From: Seriola aureovittata
Taxonomy: Eukaryota > Chordata > Actinopteri > Carangiformes > Carangidae
NCBI RefSeq assembly: GCF_021018895.1
Contig: NC_079365.1
Span: forward strand, 19,301,001-19,365,000
Length of the DNA: 64,000 bases
Direction: 5' to 3'
Numbering within the stretch: position 1 is the first letter of the stretch; the number at the start of each line of letters is the position of its first letter. Shown piece by piece: positions 44,098 through 55,426 of the stretch. Made by a program: the position numbers and the translations under genes. The notes below the pieces were generated by a model. The model was given only the letters and a program-made list of their open reading frames with translations, had not been told where the DNA came from and did no database searches.

Positions 44098-44862
44098 AGG
44101 GGGGAGGGATTTTACAGGGATTTGCCCCTGTTTCCCCAGCCCTCCCAATCATCCCGGCTCCAACATTCATGCCCCTGTCACTCCTGGTCTGTCACCAGCA
44201 TCCCAGAGGGAATGCCTGCCTGCTGGTCTGCTAAACACATCCACAACCCTCAAGCCTGCTCTCTCTCTATGCACTCATAGAGGATCAATCAAGCAATAAC
44301 AAAAAGGTTGTTTTTTTCCCTTCTGTCCTCTGGTATGCTACTGCCAGACAATAATCAGTAATGAGTGATGAGGGCTCGACTTGGGGACTGACTGGAGCAT
44401 CAAGCTGCTCCTTCTATTCATTCATCATCCCTGCATATCAAGCTTGGAGCTGAGCAAGTGTCTGTAGTTATATGTACATAAAGAAAGAGAGGAAAGGGCG
44501 GTGTTTTAATTATTAATTTTCTTTTCTTCTTTGTTTGTTATTTTGTTTCTTTAACCGTAGTTTTGTGTACTGCTTCTGCATTATGAGATGCCTGACATTT
44601 TATTTTAGAAAAGACGAGAAAGAAACACTCTGGAGAAAATAATCACAAACCACCTGACTGTGCTACCAAAGAAACCTTTAGACGCTGATATTTATCAATG
44701 CCCACATCAAAAACAAAACAACAAATAAGCCATCTTGTAATCCCCTCCCTCTTATCTTTCTTCATCCTCTCACCTTCCTTCTCTCTCCCGCGCTCTCCTG
44801 TGTATGTGTTCAGGTGATTTTGTTACTGTATGTGTATACTTAAGCGGTCGACTTGGTCTGAT

Positions 44863-44870
44863 TTGCACTA
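44863..44870 (+). promoter_or_regulatory. vgll4: 8-mer seed match for miR-130/301/454
   Basis: TTGCACTA is complementary to nucleotides 2-8 of miR-130a plus the A opposite position 1. It lies about 770 nt after the vgll4 stop codon. Human VGLL4 is a published miR-130a target, which makes this match more than nominal. Confidence 0.4.
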
Positions 44871-45094
44871 CTGCCGTAGAGGGTAAAGGCTGCCATGTCA
44901 GTATTGCAATCTGGCACTGCACGTACTGCGACTGATAAAACTGAGCAAAGACATTGAGACTTTTGCTGGGATCTCTATTTGATTTCCCATTAACTCCTGT
45001 TTAAAGTTTACCTGGGCATGACAGAACAGTACACACATAATTATCGTGCATTATTTATTGAATGCATTTCTGAAAAATGGAAAATACATACCAG

Positions 45095-45929
45095 CAGGGT
45101 TGGGCAGTACAAAATGGAAATGCAAAGTAATGTGGATTTGGATAATGTGTCCAAATATATAAAAATAATTTTGCCACATCCCTGCATGTTGATTATTACA
45201 TCTGTTAAAGAAAACAAACATGTTTAGATGGTAAGAGAAGGTGGATGAAAAAAAGGTGGATTGTCAGGTCTGACTGTCTAAAGCCAAGCCTAACTGTGTG
45301 CTCATCACTTGGTTCTGCCTGTGTAATGTGTTCAGCTCCCATTAACTAAACAGATCCCTCCCCATCAGCACAGAGTATCAGTCCACATTAAGTTACACTT
45401 GTAGTGCAGAGAGCTCTCCATATTAAGGGTGGGGGTATAAACAATCAGGTGCTCTGTGGGAGGAACTGGCCTCTCTTCAATTTAAGTAAATATCCATCAC
45501 CATGGATACTGACAGAAGCATTAGTCACCCAGCTGCTCATATATCATCCCACTTCCCTGGATAACATCCCCAAAACAAGTTAGGTGAATTAAGGATAAAC
45601 TCATGCCTCACCTTTTTTTTTTTTTTTTTTTTCATAAGAACTTCACCTTTTATTAAGTGATTTTTGTCTACAAGTGCCTTGGGAAGTGTAAGGAAAATGC
45701 AGTTTTATGTGCAAATGCAAAATATCTCAAGACAAGTCAGCCTAAATTCACTCCACTTCCAGCCTGCAGTTCAGACTGGAAAGTATGAGGATGTAAAAGG
45801 ACAGAATACGTTTCTTCACCCACCTTTCCTCACCATTCTGTTTTAGATTTTGAGGGGAAATGACACTTAATAAATCTCGACTATTGAAAATATATTGGGA
45901 TAGTAAATACATCGTACTACCCAGCCCTA
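45095..45929. mobile_element. Possible hAT-like element in the vgll4 3' UTR
   Basis: CAGGGTTGGGCAGTAC at the left end and the reverse complement of the right end (TAGGGCTGGGTAGTAC) match at 13 of 16. Outside these, ATACATACC at 45084-45092 is inverted at about 45943-45951. AGGGCTGGG-type ends are usual in vertebrate hAT elements. No 8-bp target duplication is visible, so this could be two separate fragments. Confidence 0.4.
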
Positions 45930-48900
45930 CGTTCAGAGCCGGTATGTATGATCAAGTATACATTTATTAATCAGTGTTGATCGGTATCAGCATGGATAAA
46001 TAAGAAATATACAAAATTGGTTCACCTGCTTAAATTGTGCCAAATCGTTGCATGGTGATTTTTCCAAGCACAGTCGGGTTTTCAAAATCAGTTAACTGTG
46101 GTGCTGATGGACATCACGACTATGATGAGAGGAGATTAAGACTGAAAACAAAGTTGTACAACCTGCGTGTGTTGAAGGTTGGCCTTTGCTGAACAATGTG
46201 CTTTGATGTGTTTCACAGGCTTAACTGCTGACAGTGATGAGGGAAAGATGACACTGCATGTCACTCTGTGGTTGAAAGAAAAAAAGGAAATAGTCTGGTT
46301 TCTCGACCGGGGGAGAGAAAATTATTCAGATCTCTTCAAACGCGCCTTTGTTTTTGTAACTCTTTGAACATGGGTGTTGTAATTATATTTGGCTTACACC
46401 CTGCTGTCCCTCCCTTCCTCCCTCCCACCCTCCCTCACCTACACACTGTGGTTTGGTAGAATTCTACAAGGTTTTGAAGGGTAAACTAATGCTTTTACAG
46501 ATGCATGTTTTTTTTGTTTTGTTTTTAATAGCTGGTATCTATTAGTGTTTTTAAGCATTTCAATCTTAACTACTATTATCCTTTTCATTCGGACGTTAGT
46601 TGTTACTTCTTTCGTTGTTAGTAACGGACATAGACACTATACACTCACTGCTGGGTCAGTTGTACTCCATATTATTATTGTTATTGTTATTATTACAATT
46701 TTGTATTTTTGTTTTCCATTAATATCAGTATGGTAACAAACATCTATAGTGGGACAGCCTCCGGACAGGCTCTGTTTAATGATGAGAGCTGCGTTTCTCA
46801 AAACCATCTCGGCACGAGAGTCGATCAGCTCATTCCCGCAGCAGAGCCGTGATCGTTCTAGTGTTGGGTTGGCTTTGGGATACGCAGCCCGTTAAGGTTT
46901 TCTTAAGATGTTGATCCATCGGTGGTACAGGATGCTACAGCCTTTAGCATGACTAAGCTGAGACACCAAATTGACACAAATGAGTCCACAAGACCTTGTT
47001 TTCCACAAAAGCATCTTAGCCTGAGATAATATAAAATGACTGGGTGCCATCTTAAAATCACCACCTCCGCACCAGCCTTCACCCACATTCTTGCCACAGT
47101 CCAAAAAGAACTTGGTAGACGAGAAGCTAGCAGGGTGGGAAGCTTTTGGGAAACAAGGTATTGTTTACTGTAGAACTTAGTGATGACGGCTCTCAAACAT
47201 TTTTTTGACCTTTACAAAAGTGTCTTAAAATGATCACAATAAGAATTATTTTGTATTACAAAAGAGCAAAAAATAACATCACAAAAACAGCATTGGAGAG
47301 AAGCTAGCAAACAACACAAAACTTTGTTAGTGGTTGTCTGAATTTATGGTGTACTGTCAAAACTCTCAGCCCTTAGCAGTGGACTTTTTGTGTCCTGACT
47401 TGGTGTCCAGACTTATTTTTGTATTTCAGTGCTTTCTTTTCTGAACAACATTGTATTGTTGCTGCAGTTAAGCTAGACTGCTGCAGTCTGAAGAAATGAA
47501 TTTTACTCCTATGAAAGAGCCTGCGCCAAGGTGGCATACATTCCTCCTATAGGGAACTTTGTACAGGCCTCAAACACACTCTGCAGACACAGTTTCTTGC
47601 ATCTTTACCAGAACAACAAGGTGTCCACTTTTGCTCTTTTTGGCCTCAAATCCATACCACAAGACAAAAGAACAACCAATGGTATACATTTTTTTTTAGG
47701 ACATTCAGAGCGTAGAACTTAGAGAACTGGGGTTGGTGAAAGTTTGGTGTCATTCTGTAGTAAAAATACAGAATCATTTCATGTCTCTGAGTTGAGGTTT
47801 ATAGGTGACAAGGTTCATATTTGTTTGTTACATCCTTTACAGAGATCTCTACATGGAACGTCAGTGTTCTAGAATGTCCACACATTCCATCCTCAACTAT
47901 CAGAACAGATGTGACAGAATCCCAAAATTTAAAACCCAACTGCCAGGGAATTCATTTCTATAACAAATACGTCATCTCCAGTCTCAGTGTGCTTTCTGTG
48001 ACAGGCTCAGAGTGGTTTGGGTGGTGATTTTTGGCAGGTTTGGGGAGGGAGGGGTGAGCAGAGCTTCAGGAGCTGAGCTTCTGCAAGCACATTCTGTGAG
48101 CCACGAGACATTCAGCTGCCACTCTGTCTTTTCACAATGATGCCACCTCCTCCTCCTCCTCAGATTCAGTTGACCTTGATCAAGATTGGATGTAGGTAGC
48201 AACTTGCTAGAAAATACGAGGGATAAGGGCTCGGTGTCCAGAACGTTTTGTTTTTCTATTATTATTCTTTCTCATTATTTCACTACCACCCTGTAGGTAG
48301 GAGGCTCTCTTTCTGCTTCGGCACACACTCCCTACACACTGTAGGAAAATCACTTAATAAAAAAATACTTTTTTATAATAGGTAACTATAAGACCATCAT
48401 TACGCTGTGCGTAACGAATGTACAGAGAAAAAAATCGTAGGTATTTTTTGAGGAACAATTAATTTGTTAATGATATGTAGCTATTTAATTGTTGTTTTCC
48501 CTGTCCTTATATTGTAATCATTGCATTTTCTTTTCTGTGAAAAAAGTTGATCTTTTTTGTTTATAGAGTTTGTCTTGTTAGAGTAAAGGTTCAAGTGCAG
48601 GAGCACAGTAAACATATGAAACCACAATAAGCCACTGGTGTGTCGGTGACAATCGCTACTTCCATTGGTCCCCGATGTTCTGCAATCATTTAAATTGTGT
48701 TCGATCGCGTGACTTCTGAGACATCTGAACAAAAGTTTGACTTTGTGAGCAAAAGGAGTTTGTCCTTTTAGCAGGCTCTTGATCAGTTAGCATGTTTTGC
48801 ATCGATGGAACAGAATGATTTTGCCACTAGCCCAGAGCATCTTGTCGGCCATTTCCATTTAACTATAAAACAATCAACATTAGTAATGGGCTAGCAGGCA

Positions 48901-49463
48901 GGTAAAATTTCCACCACTGCATGTAAACAATACCAACTGTGGGTTTTGAAAGTCTTGATGACTGCTTTTGGTTTACAGATGGGAACTGAGCTACATGTAA
49001 ATCCATCAGTCTATTTGAGAACATTTGTGGAATTGGTTTAACATGAGAACCTCAATGAAATCATAACATTAAAGCTTAGCTGATGAAAATCTGAAAGCAT
49101 ATTTCAGTCATAGTTTGTGCTCAAGCTCATCTGCTTCATTTTCTGTCCGTGAGGCTGAGCTGAGATGAGCAGCAAATGAGCTTTGGGGATGTCACGGTTC
49201 CCATCTGTGGAGGCCATTTTGCAACTGTAAACAACATGAAAATTGTGCAGATAAATCAGAGGAGTTGGCCTTTACTCTGACTGTACCACATTTTCCAGGT
49301 CCTTTTTGAAGTGGAAGTAGCATGTACTTAGTGGTAGTAGTACTCTGAACTGTAAAAGAAAAAAAAAATGTATCAAGAAAACAGTCAATTTGTGGCTCTG
49401 TGTCTCCTACTAAAAAGGTTTTGGCAGGCCACCTTTTTTGTACGTAAAGTAGCCTTGATGAAC

Positions 49464-49469
49464 AATAAA
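49464..49469 (+). terminator. vgll4: Probable distal vgll4 polyadenylation signal
   Basis: AATAAA followed within 30-70 nt by GT-rich sequence (gagtgtgtggg, then gtgtgtgtttgtgg), the usual downstream element. It is the last such signal before the convergent atg7 3' UTR. Confidence 0.6.
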
Positions 49470-49699
49470 GTGCTTTTAAACCACTGTCTGAGTGTGTGGG
49501 CCTCTGTCTAACTATTTTGTGTGTGTTTGTGGCTGTGTAATGGTTAAGACAGATGGTACAAGGGGATGGTTATTTTGGCGAATCAAATAGGTGCAAAGAC
49601 TCACATGAACCAAATGTATAGAAGGCTGTAGTATTAGGCAAAAAAAAAAACAGAAAAATTTAAATACACAATCTGAATTTAAAGATCACAGATGTAAAC

Positions 49700-51025
49700 A
49701 AGGAAACAATAGAGACATTTTATTCCAGTTTTTGTTTAAGTACTTAAAGAAGAGATTTAGGGCACCAGAAACAGCTGAGAAAAGACAGAATTATGAAAAC
49801 AAAGTCTGAATCCTGAGTTTAATCTCAGATGTGAGTATAAATCTGGAAACTGGGATTTTATTTTAGAATTCTGCCTTTTGCTCACAATTCTGACTTCAGT
49901 CTCTATTCCAGTCTGCACTAATCCTTTTCCATAAGTAGCCAAGCAGCTGGTGAAATACATTTCATCACACTGAAAATATTGTACATGTTAGCAGATCAGA
50001 CACAGGGCACATCGTAAAAAGAAAAAGAAACATAAACTGCACAGATAAGCACATGCATGCGTCTACACAAACAAACCATTAAGACCTTCATTTTCTCTGT
50101 TATCTGTTTTAGGTTAAACTGTGCAGTTGTGAGCTTCAGATTTTCAACAGTAACTATGAAATGTGTCTTTATCAGAAGCCACAGTTGAGCTGCTGTACAG
50201 TAATGTCTGCAGGTTTTCTCAGAGTAATACTTTGAAAGGAACAAAGCTGGTTTTAGTATTAACTGTACTGTATGTCTCACAGTCGCTAGTAAACAGACAG
50301 GGAGATGGATGGATTTGCTGAGTTGTCAACTGTGTTTTTCTATTTTCACAATTCACCTGAAGCACTTTTCCAAACTGAATGAGCGAACAGATGTAGGATG
50401 TCAAATTCCTGCCAAAACAATCTTCAGCAAATCCATTAAATGTGTTGATGGAGAGACTGTGGGGAAGACTTAACCTGTGACCATTCAGTGAAGCTTTTTT
50501 AATACAAGTGTGGAGTGTTTTGTTGTGTTTCAGCTCAGGAAACTGAGCTGACTCCAAACTGTCAGTAAATGTGACTGAAAACATCATTACATAATAGGAG
50601 CAGGTACCTTCTCCCTTCAAAACAACAGCTTCATACACACAATGCAGAATATAGACTTGATCCTGTTTCTAATGTCACACTGGAAAACAGACATTGACTC
50701 AATCAGATTCTCTTGCTGTTTATCAATTTTAACCAAATTGTTACACCTCACTTAAGCTCCAAGCCTTTGGCTGAATTAGAATCCAAATGAAGACTAATAG
50801 GAAATTTAAAGCTTTTCAGCAACTTTTCTGAAACAGCTTTTGTGCTGTACTTGGCTTTGATGATGTGAATTTTGTGATTGTGTCCAGTGTTGTCCACAAA
50901 GCCCTCGCTGAGCCATTCACTCCTCCTGTCCTTTGTAAATGTAAGATCCTTTCAGAAGAAACAGACAGAAACATGGATTGGAGTGTCCTGTCCTTTGGTG
51001 GCTCAGGGTTTGCACATCCGGTCCT
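49700..51025 (-). other. atg7: atg7 3' UTR (inferred)
   Basis: From the atg7 stop codon to candidate minus-strand AATAAA signals, seen as TTTATT at 49857-49862 and 49719-49724. Open frames here are unremarkable. The vgll4 cleavage site is predicted only about 200 bp away on the other strand. Confidence 0.5.
49719..49724 (-). terminator. atg7: Candidate atg7 polyadenylation signal
   Basis: AATAAA on the minus strand, 1.3 kb after the stop codon. A second AATAAA at 49857-49862 would give a slightly shorter UTR. Confidence 0.45.
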
Positions 51026-51058
51026 TCAGATGCTCTCATCATCGCTCATATCCCAAAT
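51026..51058 (-). CDS. atg7: ATG7 terminal coding exon (3' partial gene)
   Basis: ATG7 is the E1-like enzyme that activates ATG8/LC3 and ATG12 in autophagy. On the minus strand a good polypyrimidine tract and acceptor (tttcatcag) precede ATT TGG GAT ATG AGC GAT GAT GAG AGC ATC TGA, which is IWDMSDDESI. Human ATG7 ends IWDMSDDETI, so nine of ten residues agree and the acceptor falls exactly before Ile. This acidic tail binds the E2 enzymes ATG3 and ATG10 in the yeast protein. Position and orientation (convergent with vgll4) agree with human synteny, which makes the call firm despite the 10-codon length. All other exons lie beyond the window. Confidence 0.9.
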   Translation of the reverse strand: MWDMSDDESI

Positions 51059-51941
51059 CTGATGAAACACAAAAATACACAACAGAAAAAAAGATGATGA
51101 AATAAAGAATTAACACAAGTCATTATTATATCTTCAAGACAATGTCTACATGATTTGACAACATATTCTGAACTCCATCCCCTAGTGTTTCTGCAGACTT
51201 CAGCTGAGTTTTCTCAGTGAGATGTAGTCAAAACTCCACAAAAGACTTTGTTTTTCACCAACCATTGTGTGTGTCCTTGAGGTCTAACAATCGTGAGTGA
51301 ACTTATTTCCTCATAAAACATCAGCAAAGATTTTCTGTAAATGTTTGAAACATTTCATGCATTGTTTGAAACTTGCTAGATTGCAGCTTCCTGTCAAGGT
51401 CAAGAATGAACTTAACAAATCACACTTTATCTGTAATATATGTGGTGTACGCATGTCTAGGTGCAGTAAGCACACTACCCAGAGTCATAAGGTATCATCA
51501 GGACAATAACAGCTCTGTTGAGCTGTGGTTCTGACATAAAGTAGTGGAGTTGAAGATGCATGTAAACATATGCTGATTAACCAGAATTATACAACACAAA
51601 CCCCAGCACACTGCAATACAGACCAGCACGGATCAATAACAGCTGATTTACATCAAAGTTGGGCTCCATAGAAGCTGCAGATTTAATACATGTCTACAAA
51701 CAGCCATGAATGTTTGATTTAATTTGAAAAACAGGAAGAGACGGATAAAAAGGACCAACACATTTTTCTGTCTAAACAAGTGACTAGTAAGTTACAACAA
51801 AACGCACTTTAGAGAACATGCAGGCAGCCTGCAGCGCTCATTTCCTGGCTACATGCACCAATTGTATAATAGCTTTGAAAATAATTACTTACAATCACAG
51901 CTAAAAGCTTTTTTACCAGGAAGTGACAGCAGCATGTGATT

Positions 51942-51963
51942 CACACACACACACACACACACA
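51942..51963. repeat. (CA)n microsatellite
   Basis: A pure CA tract of about 22 bp. Confidence 0.9.
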
Positions 51964-52074
51964 AGCCTGCTTTGCAATACTGTGTCAGTAAACAACAGTG
52001 GCCTTCTCATGGCAGCAGATTCTTCACATTCTCGCTCTGTAAGACGTAATTCACATACTTCTAACAGTGGAATG

Positions 52075-52078
<4 letters not shown>

Positions 52079-52120
<42 letters not shown>
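52079..52120. repeat. (AC)n microsatellite
   Basis: A pure AC tract of about 42 bp. Confidence 0.95.
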
Positions 52121-52122
<2 letters not shown>

Positions 52123-52332
52123 TTTTGACACATACATGCAGGATTCCTTTGAATGCGCTGCTTCACCACTCAAGGAGCTGACATGGGAATTCCAGTGCAA
52201 CAAATACAACCAAAAGCCTCCTGATCTTACATTGTATGATATTAAAAAGAAACTGCTTCATGTTTTTTGACACGAGAACATCTGAAGTCATTCGAAAAAA
52301 AGTCACAAACCATCTAAAAAAACAACCAAAGT

Positions 52333-52561
52333 TGGGTTGCAATTGACAATTTTCTTTCATTAGCAATTAACATGCAGATTATTTTCTCAATCAATTGTTT
52401 GGTCTATAAAATGTCACGAAACCCTGAGGCCATGCCCTCAAATGTCTTGTTTTGTCAAACCTACAGTCCAAAACCCAAAAATATCCATCTAACAGTGATA
52501 TAATCAATTCATCAATTATCAAAAAAGTTACTGAATATTTTGTTGATCAACTAATCGTAAC
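52333..52561 (-). mobile_element. Family A dispersed repeat, partial, minus orientation
   Basis: It begins gggttgcaattgac on the plus strand (the reversed TTGCAGCCC end) and contains tttggtctataaaatgtcac and gtcttgttttgtc, the reverse of the block in the 9304-9655 copy. It ends ttgttgatcaactaatcg. An internal part is deleted. Confidence 0.6.
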
Positions 52562-53310
52562 ACTAAACCACACTGATGATTTGACAAACATTCACATATT
52601 AAAATGAAAATCTAATTAAAGTTTGTAAGGTTGAACTTATAAACACCAAACTGTTTTTGGCAAAACTTTCATTCTTGTATTTTCCCAAATAATTTCCATA
52701 ACAAGTTTCCTGGGCAGTGTGCACAAGCTCAGTTGAACAACCATACAACATGTATGGAGAGCAAAATAAAACAAATAAATTACCCTGATGGATTTGTTAA
52801 TCCCTTTGAACTTTCGTGCCGTGTTTGTGAAGAGGCCTTAGTATGAAGAGAAAGCGACTATGATTACACACATCATGATGGAAACTGTTATGTACTGATG
52901 CCCCACAGTAAATGACCACAGCAGTGTGAAGGGAACAGAACATGGAGGAGCAGTAATGGCTCTGCCACCTCTGCTCAAAGCACAGCACATGTGCTCAACA
53001 GCACACACACCAGGAGCACCCAGTTATTTATACTGTGGAGCCAGATTTGACAGGTTCATGTGAAACAATCAATGTAATAAATCAATTTAAAATGAACAGC
53101 CCAAACCTCACAGCATGTCACCCTCATTAAAACAATTCTGACAAATGTACAACGGATTATGCTCAAGCAGGATGCTTTTATCTTGACTATGGTACCTCCC
53201 ATGTACACACATCCCATAATTATGTAAATGTATGGATGTATGGGGAGCATGAATGAAGTAACAGTTGGAACTTTAGTGGACAAAAAAGGAAAGAAATTCT
53301 GTCTTAAATA

Positions 53311-53620
53311 GAGATGAGAAAACTGATACCACTCCACGGAGTGTGAAGGTGAAGTCAGGATGTGGTTAGCCTAGTTTAGCATTAAGACTACAACAGGGGG
53401 AAACAGTTAGACTGGCAATCTAAAGTCAAGAAATATTTACAGAACATAACAAAGTGTGCTTTTTAAAGTTTTGTTATAGCATGAGCTACAGAGATCCTGT
53501 TCCTCCCTGCTTTGTTTTTAAGCTAGGCTAGGCTAACCACATCCTGTCCCCAGCTCCATACTTAATTCACAGACATGAGATTAGTAATGACTTCCTCACC
53601 TCACTTTTGAATAGGAGGGG
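53311..53620. mobile_element. Family B repeat arranged as an inverted pair
   Basis: Bases 53357-53380 and the reverse complement of 53522-53545 match at 22 of 24 (both begin AGGATGTGGTTAGCCTAG). Flanking blocks (gataccactc, gggggaaacag, cagacatgaga) match family B. Two facing copies or one fold-back element would explain it. Confidence 0.5.
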
Positions 53621-54676
53621 GGGGGGTCGTATTTCCAAAAATAAAAAAAAAGTGTCTCTGCAGGATACAAGCTCTATTTTAATCTAATGTGACAGACAGT
53701 GAGCGAAAGTGATGATGTTGTTACAGCAGCACTGAATATTTCAGTGAAATTCAGTGAGTCAGGTTCTTCCATTTTATTTAGTTTTTTTTTTTTGGCCTTC
53801 TGAACCTATATCAACAAGGATGCTTTGGGTGTTGTTTTTGTTTTAGCTTTACGTTTGCGTTTGGGTTCTCGTGTGGTCAAAAGTCATTTGTGCCAGTACT
53901 CATCTGTTCTGCAGCATGATAACCTGAACAACAGTCTACCAGAGTACAGACTAAAACTGAGGGTTGCTCTGGTGTTACGTCCCTGTAGTCTTCAGGCGGC
54001 CTTTTTTCAGAAACTGCGTGTAGTTGGAGAGTTGCAGGGCAGCGTGGAGAATCAGGGACAAATTCATATCAAAGCTGGATGTTCGGCATTTCTGCTCCAC
54101 TGCTGCTGGGGAGCGAGCATCAAAAGGACAGCAACCAAAGAGCTCTTTGAAATGAAGCGACACTGGAACCCCTCTCTGGACGGCTGCCATGCCGCACTGA
54201 TGGCGTGTGTGTGTGTGTTTTGAGAAATCTTTTGTGCGAAATGAAAGGGACAGGGGGGGAGAGAAAGGAGAGACCTTATGTAACGTGAATAGCTCCAGCA
54301 AACTGAAGCCAACAACTTTACTACAGTCTTTCAAGCACGGCTGAATACTTGGGATGTTTCTCAACCTTTTACCTCTGTTGCTGCAATGCATAAGCAGATT
54401 TCTGCAAAGCAGAGATCAAAAATAAATCACTTCTCTGCTCGCTCCAATTAGGCAGCTTACTGAAATCACCAACTTCTTTCATTCAAAGTTAACAAATAAC
54501 GTGGACCTGAATGAAAACCAATGAAAAACAAGTAATCAAACTGTAAGGCCTAGTTTCTTTTAGAAAGGCTTGAGTAAGTGCTAAAACCGAATGGTTGATT
54601 CACAGATAATCAACCATTTAAAATTCTAATGAGAAAATTTTTTGCTTTAATACGTTTAGAGTATCAGAATAGTGTC

Positions 54677-54879
54677 ATAAGTTTTGCTATTGCTACATAG
54701 CCAACGTTAGCATTAACAGCTGTTTAACAAACATCGTGAGTTCAGAAACAAAGCTGCTCAGAGCACCTATTATAACCTCTAGTGTTGTAAAAAGCAACAA
54801 GGGCTGAAGCACATGGCAAGACTGGTAAGTAAACAGCTGTCAATGCTAACGTTGGCTACGTAGCAATAGTAAGACTTAT
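54677..54879. mobile_element. Fold-back/MITE element with 50-bp inverted arms
   Basis: Left arm 54677-54726 and the reverse complement of right arm 54830-54879 agree at 46 of 50 positions; both contain TAGCCAACGTTAGCATT and ACAGCTGTTTA. The 103-bp centre is unrelated to the arms. No coding capacity; the target duplication is unclear. The high arm identity suggests a fairly recent insertion or gene conversion between arms. Confidence 0.7.
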
Positions 54880-55304
54880 AAATAGCTCCTTTAAGAATGG
54901 ATATGTCTGCCAGATAACTAGCTTACCACCTAGTACAGTAGTAACTACACTTTTACTGGTTAGAGATTATGTTTGAAAAAAGCTACCATATTGGAGTTTA
55001 TGGAGAAGTTAACAGCTGTGTCCAGGTTTTTACTGGATTTTATTTACACTCCAACAACCCCAGCTAACCGACATAGCATTATCCCAGCTAGTGTTGTGTT
55101 TGTCAGATACATTGGTTTGTTCTCACTCTCAGAGATATTTCTCCTGCAACATTAAAACTGAACTATACTGTTTGAAAATACAAACAATATAGTATAAATC
55201 TTACATATTTTTCTTATCCTATTATCGTACTTATAAAACTAGGACTAACTAGCTCTACACTGCAGATTAACATGTTGCTCTGAAGGCTTAGCCAAGTCAA
55301 TTTA

Positions 55305-55426
55305 AAGATGTCGTTTCAGGCTCGGGGAAATTTTGATGGGCATTTCTCACTATTTCAAAGATTAAACATATTACCAGAATGTAACAACAACAAGTAACAA
55401 TAAAACGAATCGTTAGTTGCAGCCCT
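55305..55426 (+). repeat. Family A dispersed repeat, 3' fragment
   Basis: Contains gggaaattttgatgggcatt and the terminal aatcgttagttgcagccct. The AT-rich inverted-end part is replaced by an unrelated 40-bp segment. Confidence 0.5.

Larger units (their letters stand above)
44098..49490 (+). other. vgll4: vgll4 3' UTR (inferred, about 5.4 kb)
   Basis: From the stop codon to just past the last AATAAA before the convergent atg7 unit. Earlier AATAAA motifs at 45869-45874 and 48356-48361 could give shorter forms. It holds a miR-130-type seed match, a possible hAT-like element and a poly(T) run at 45615-45632. The extent is inferred from signals only. Confidence 0.5.

Noticed and set aside
53825..54223. 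132-codon plus-strand frame and a 138-codon minus-strand frame over the same DNA.
   Set aside because: Neither shows a known domain, both overlap each other, and there is no supporting splice structure matching atg7. Possibly real but unsupported.
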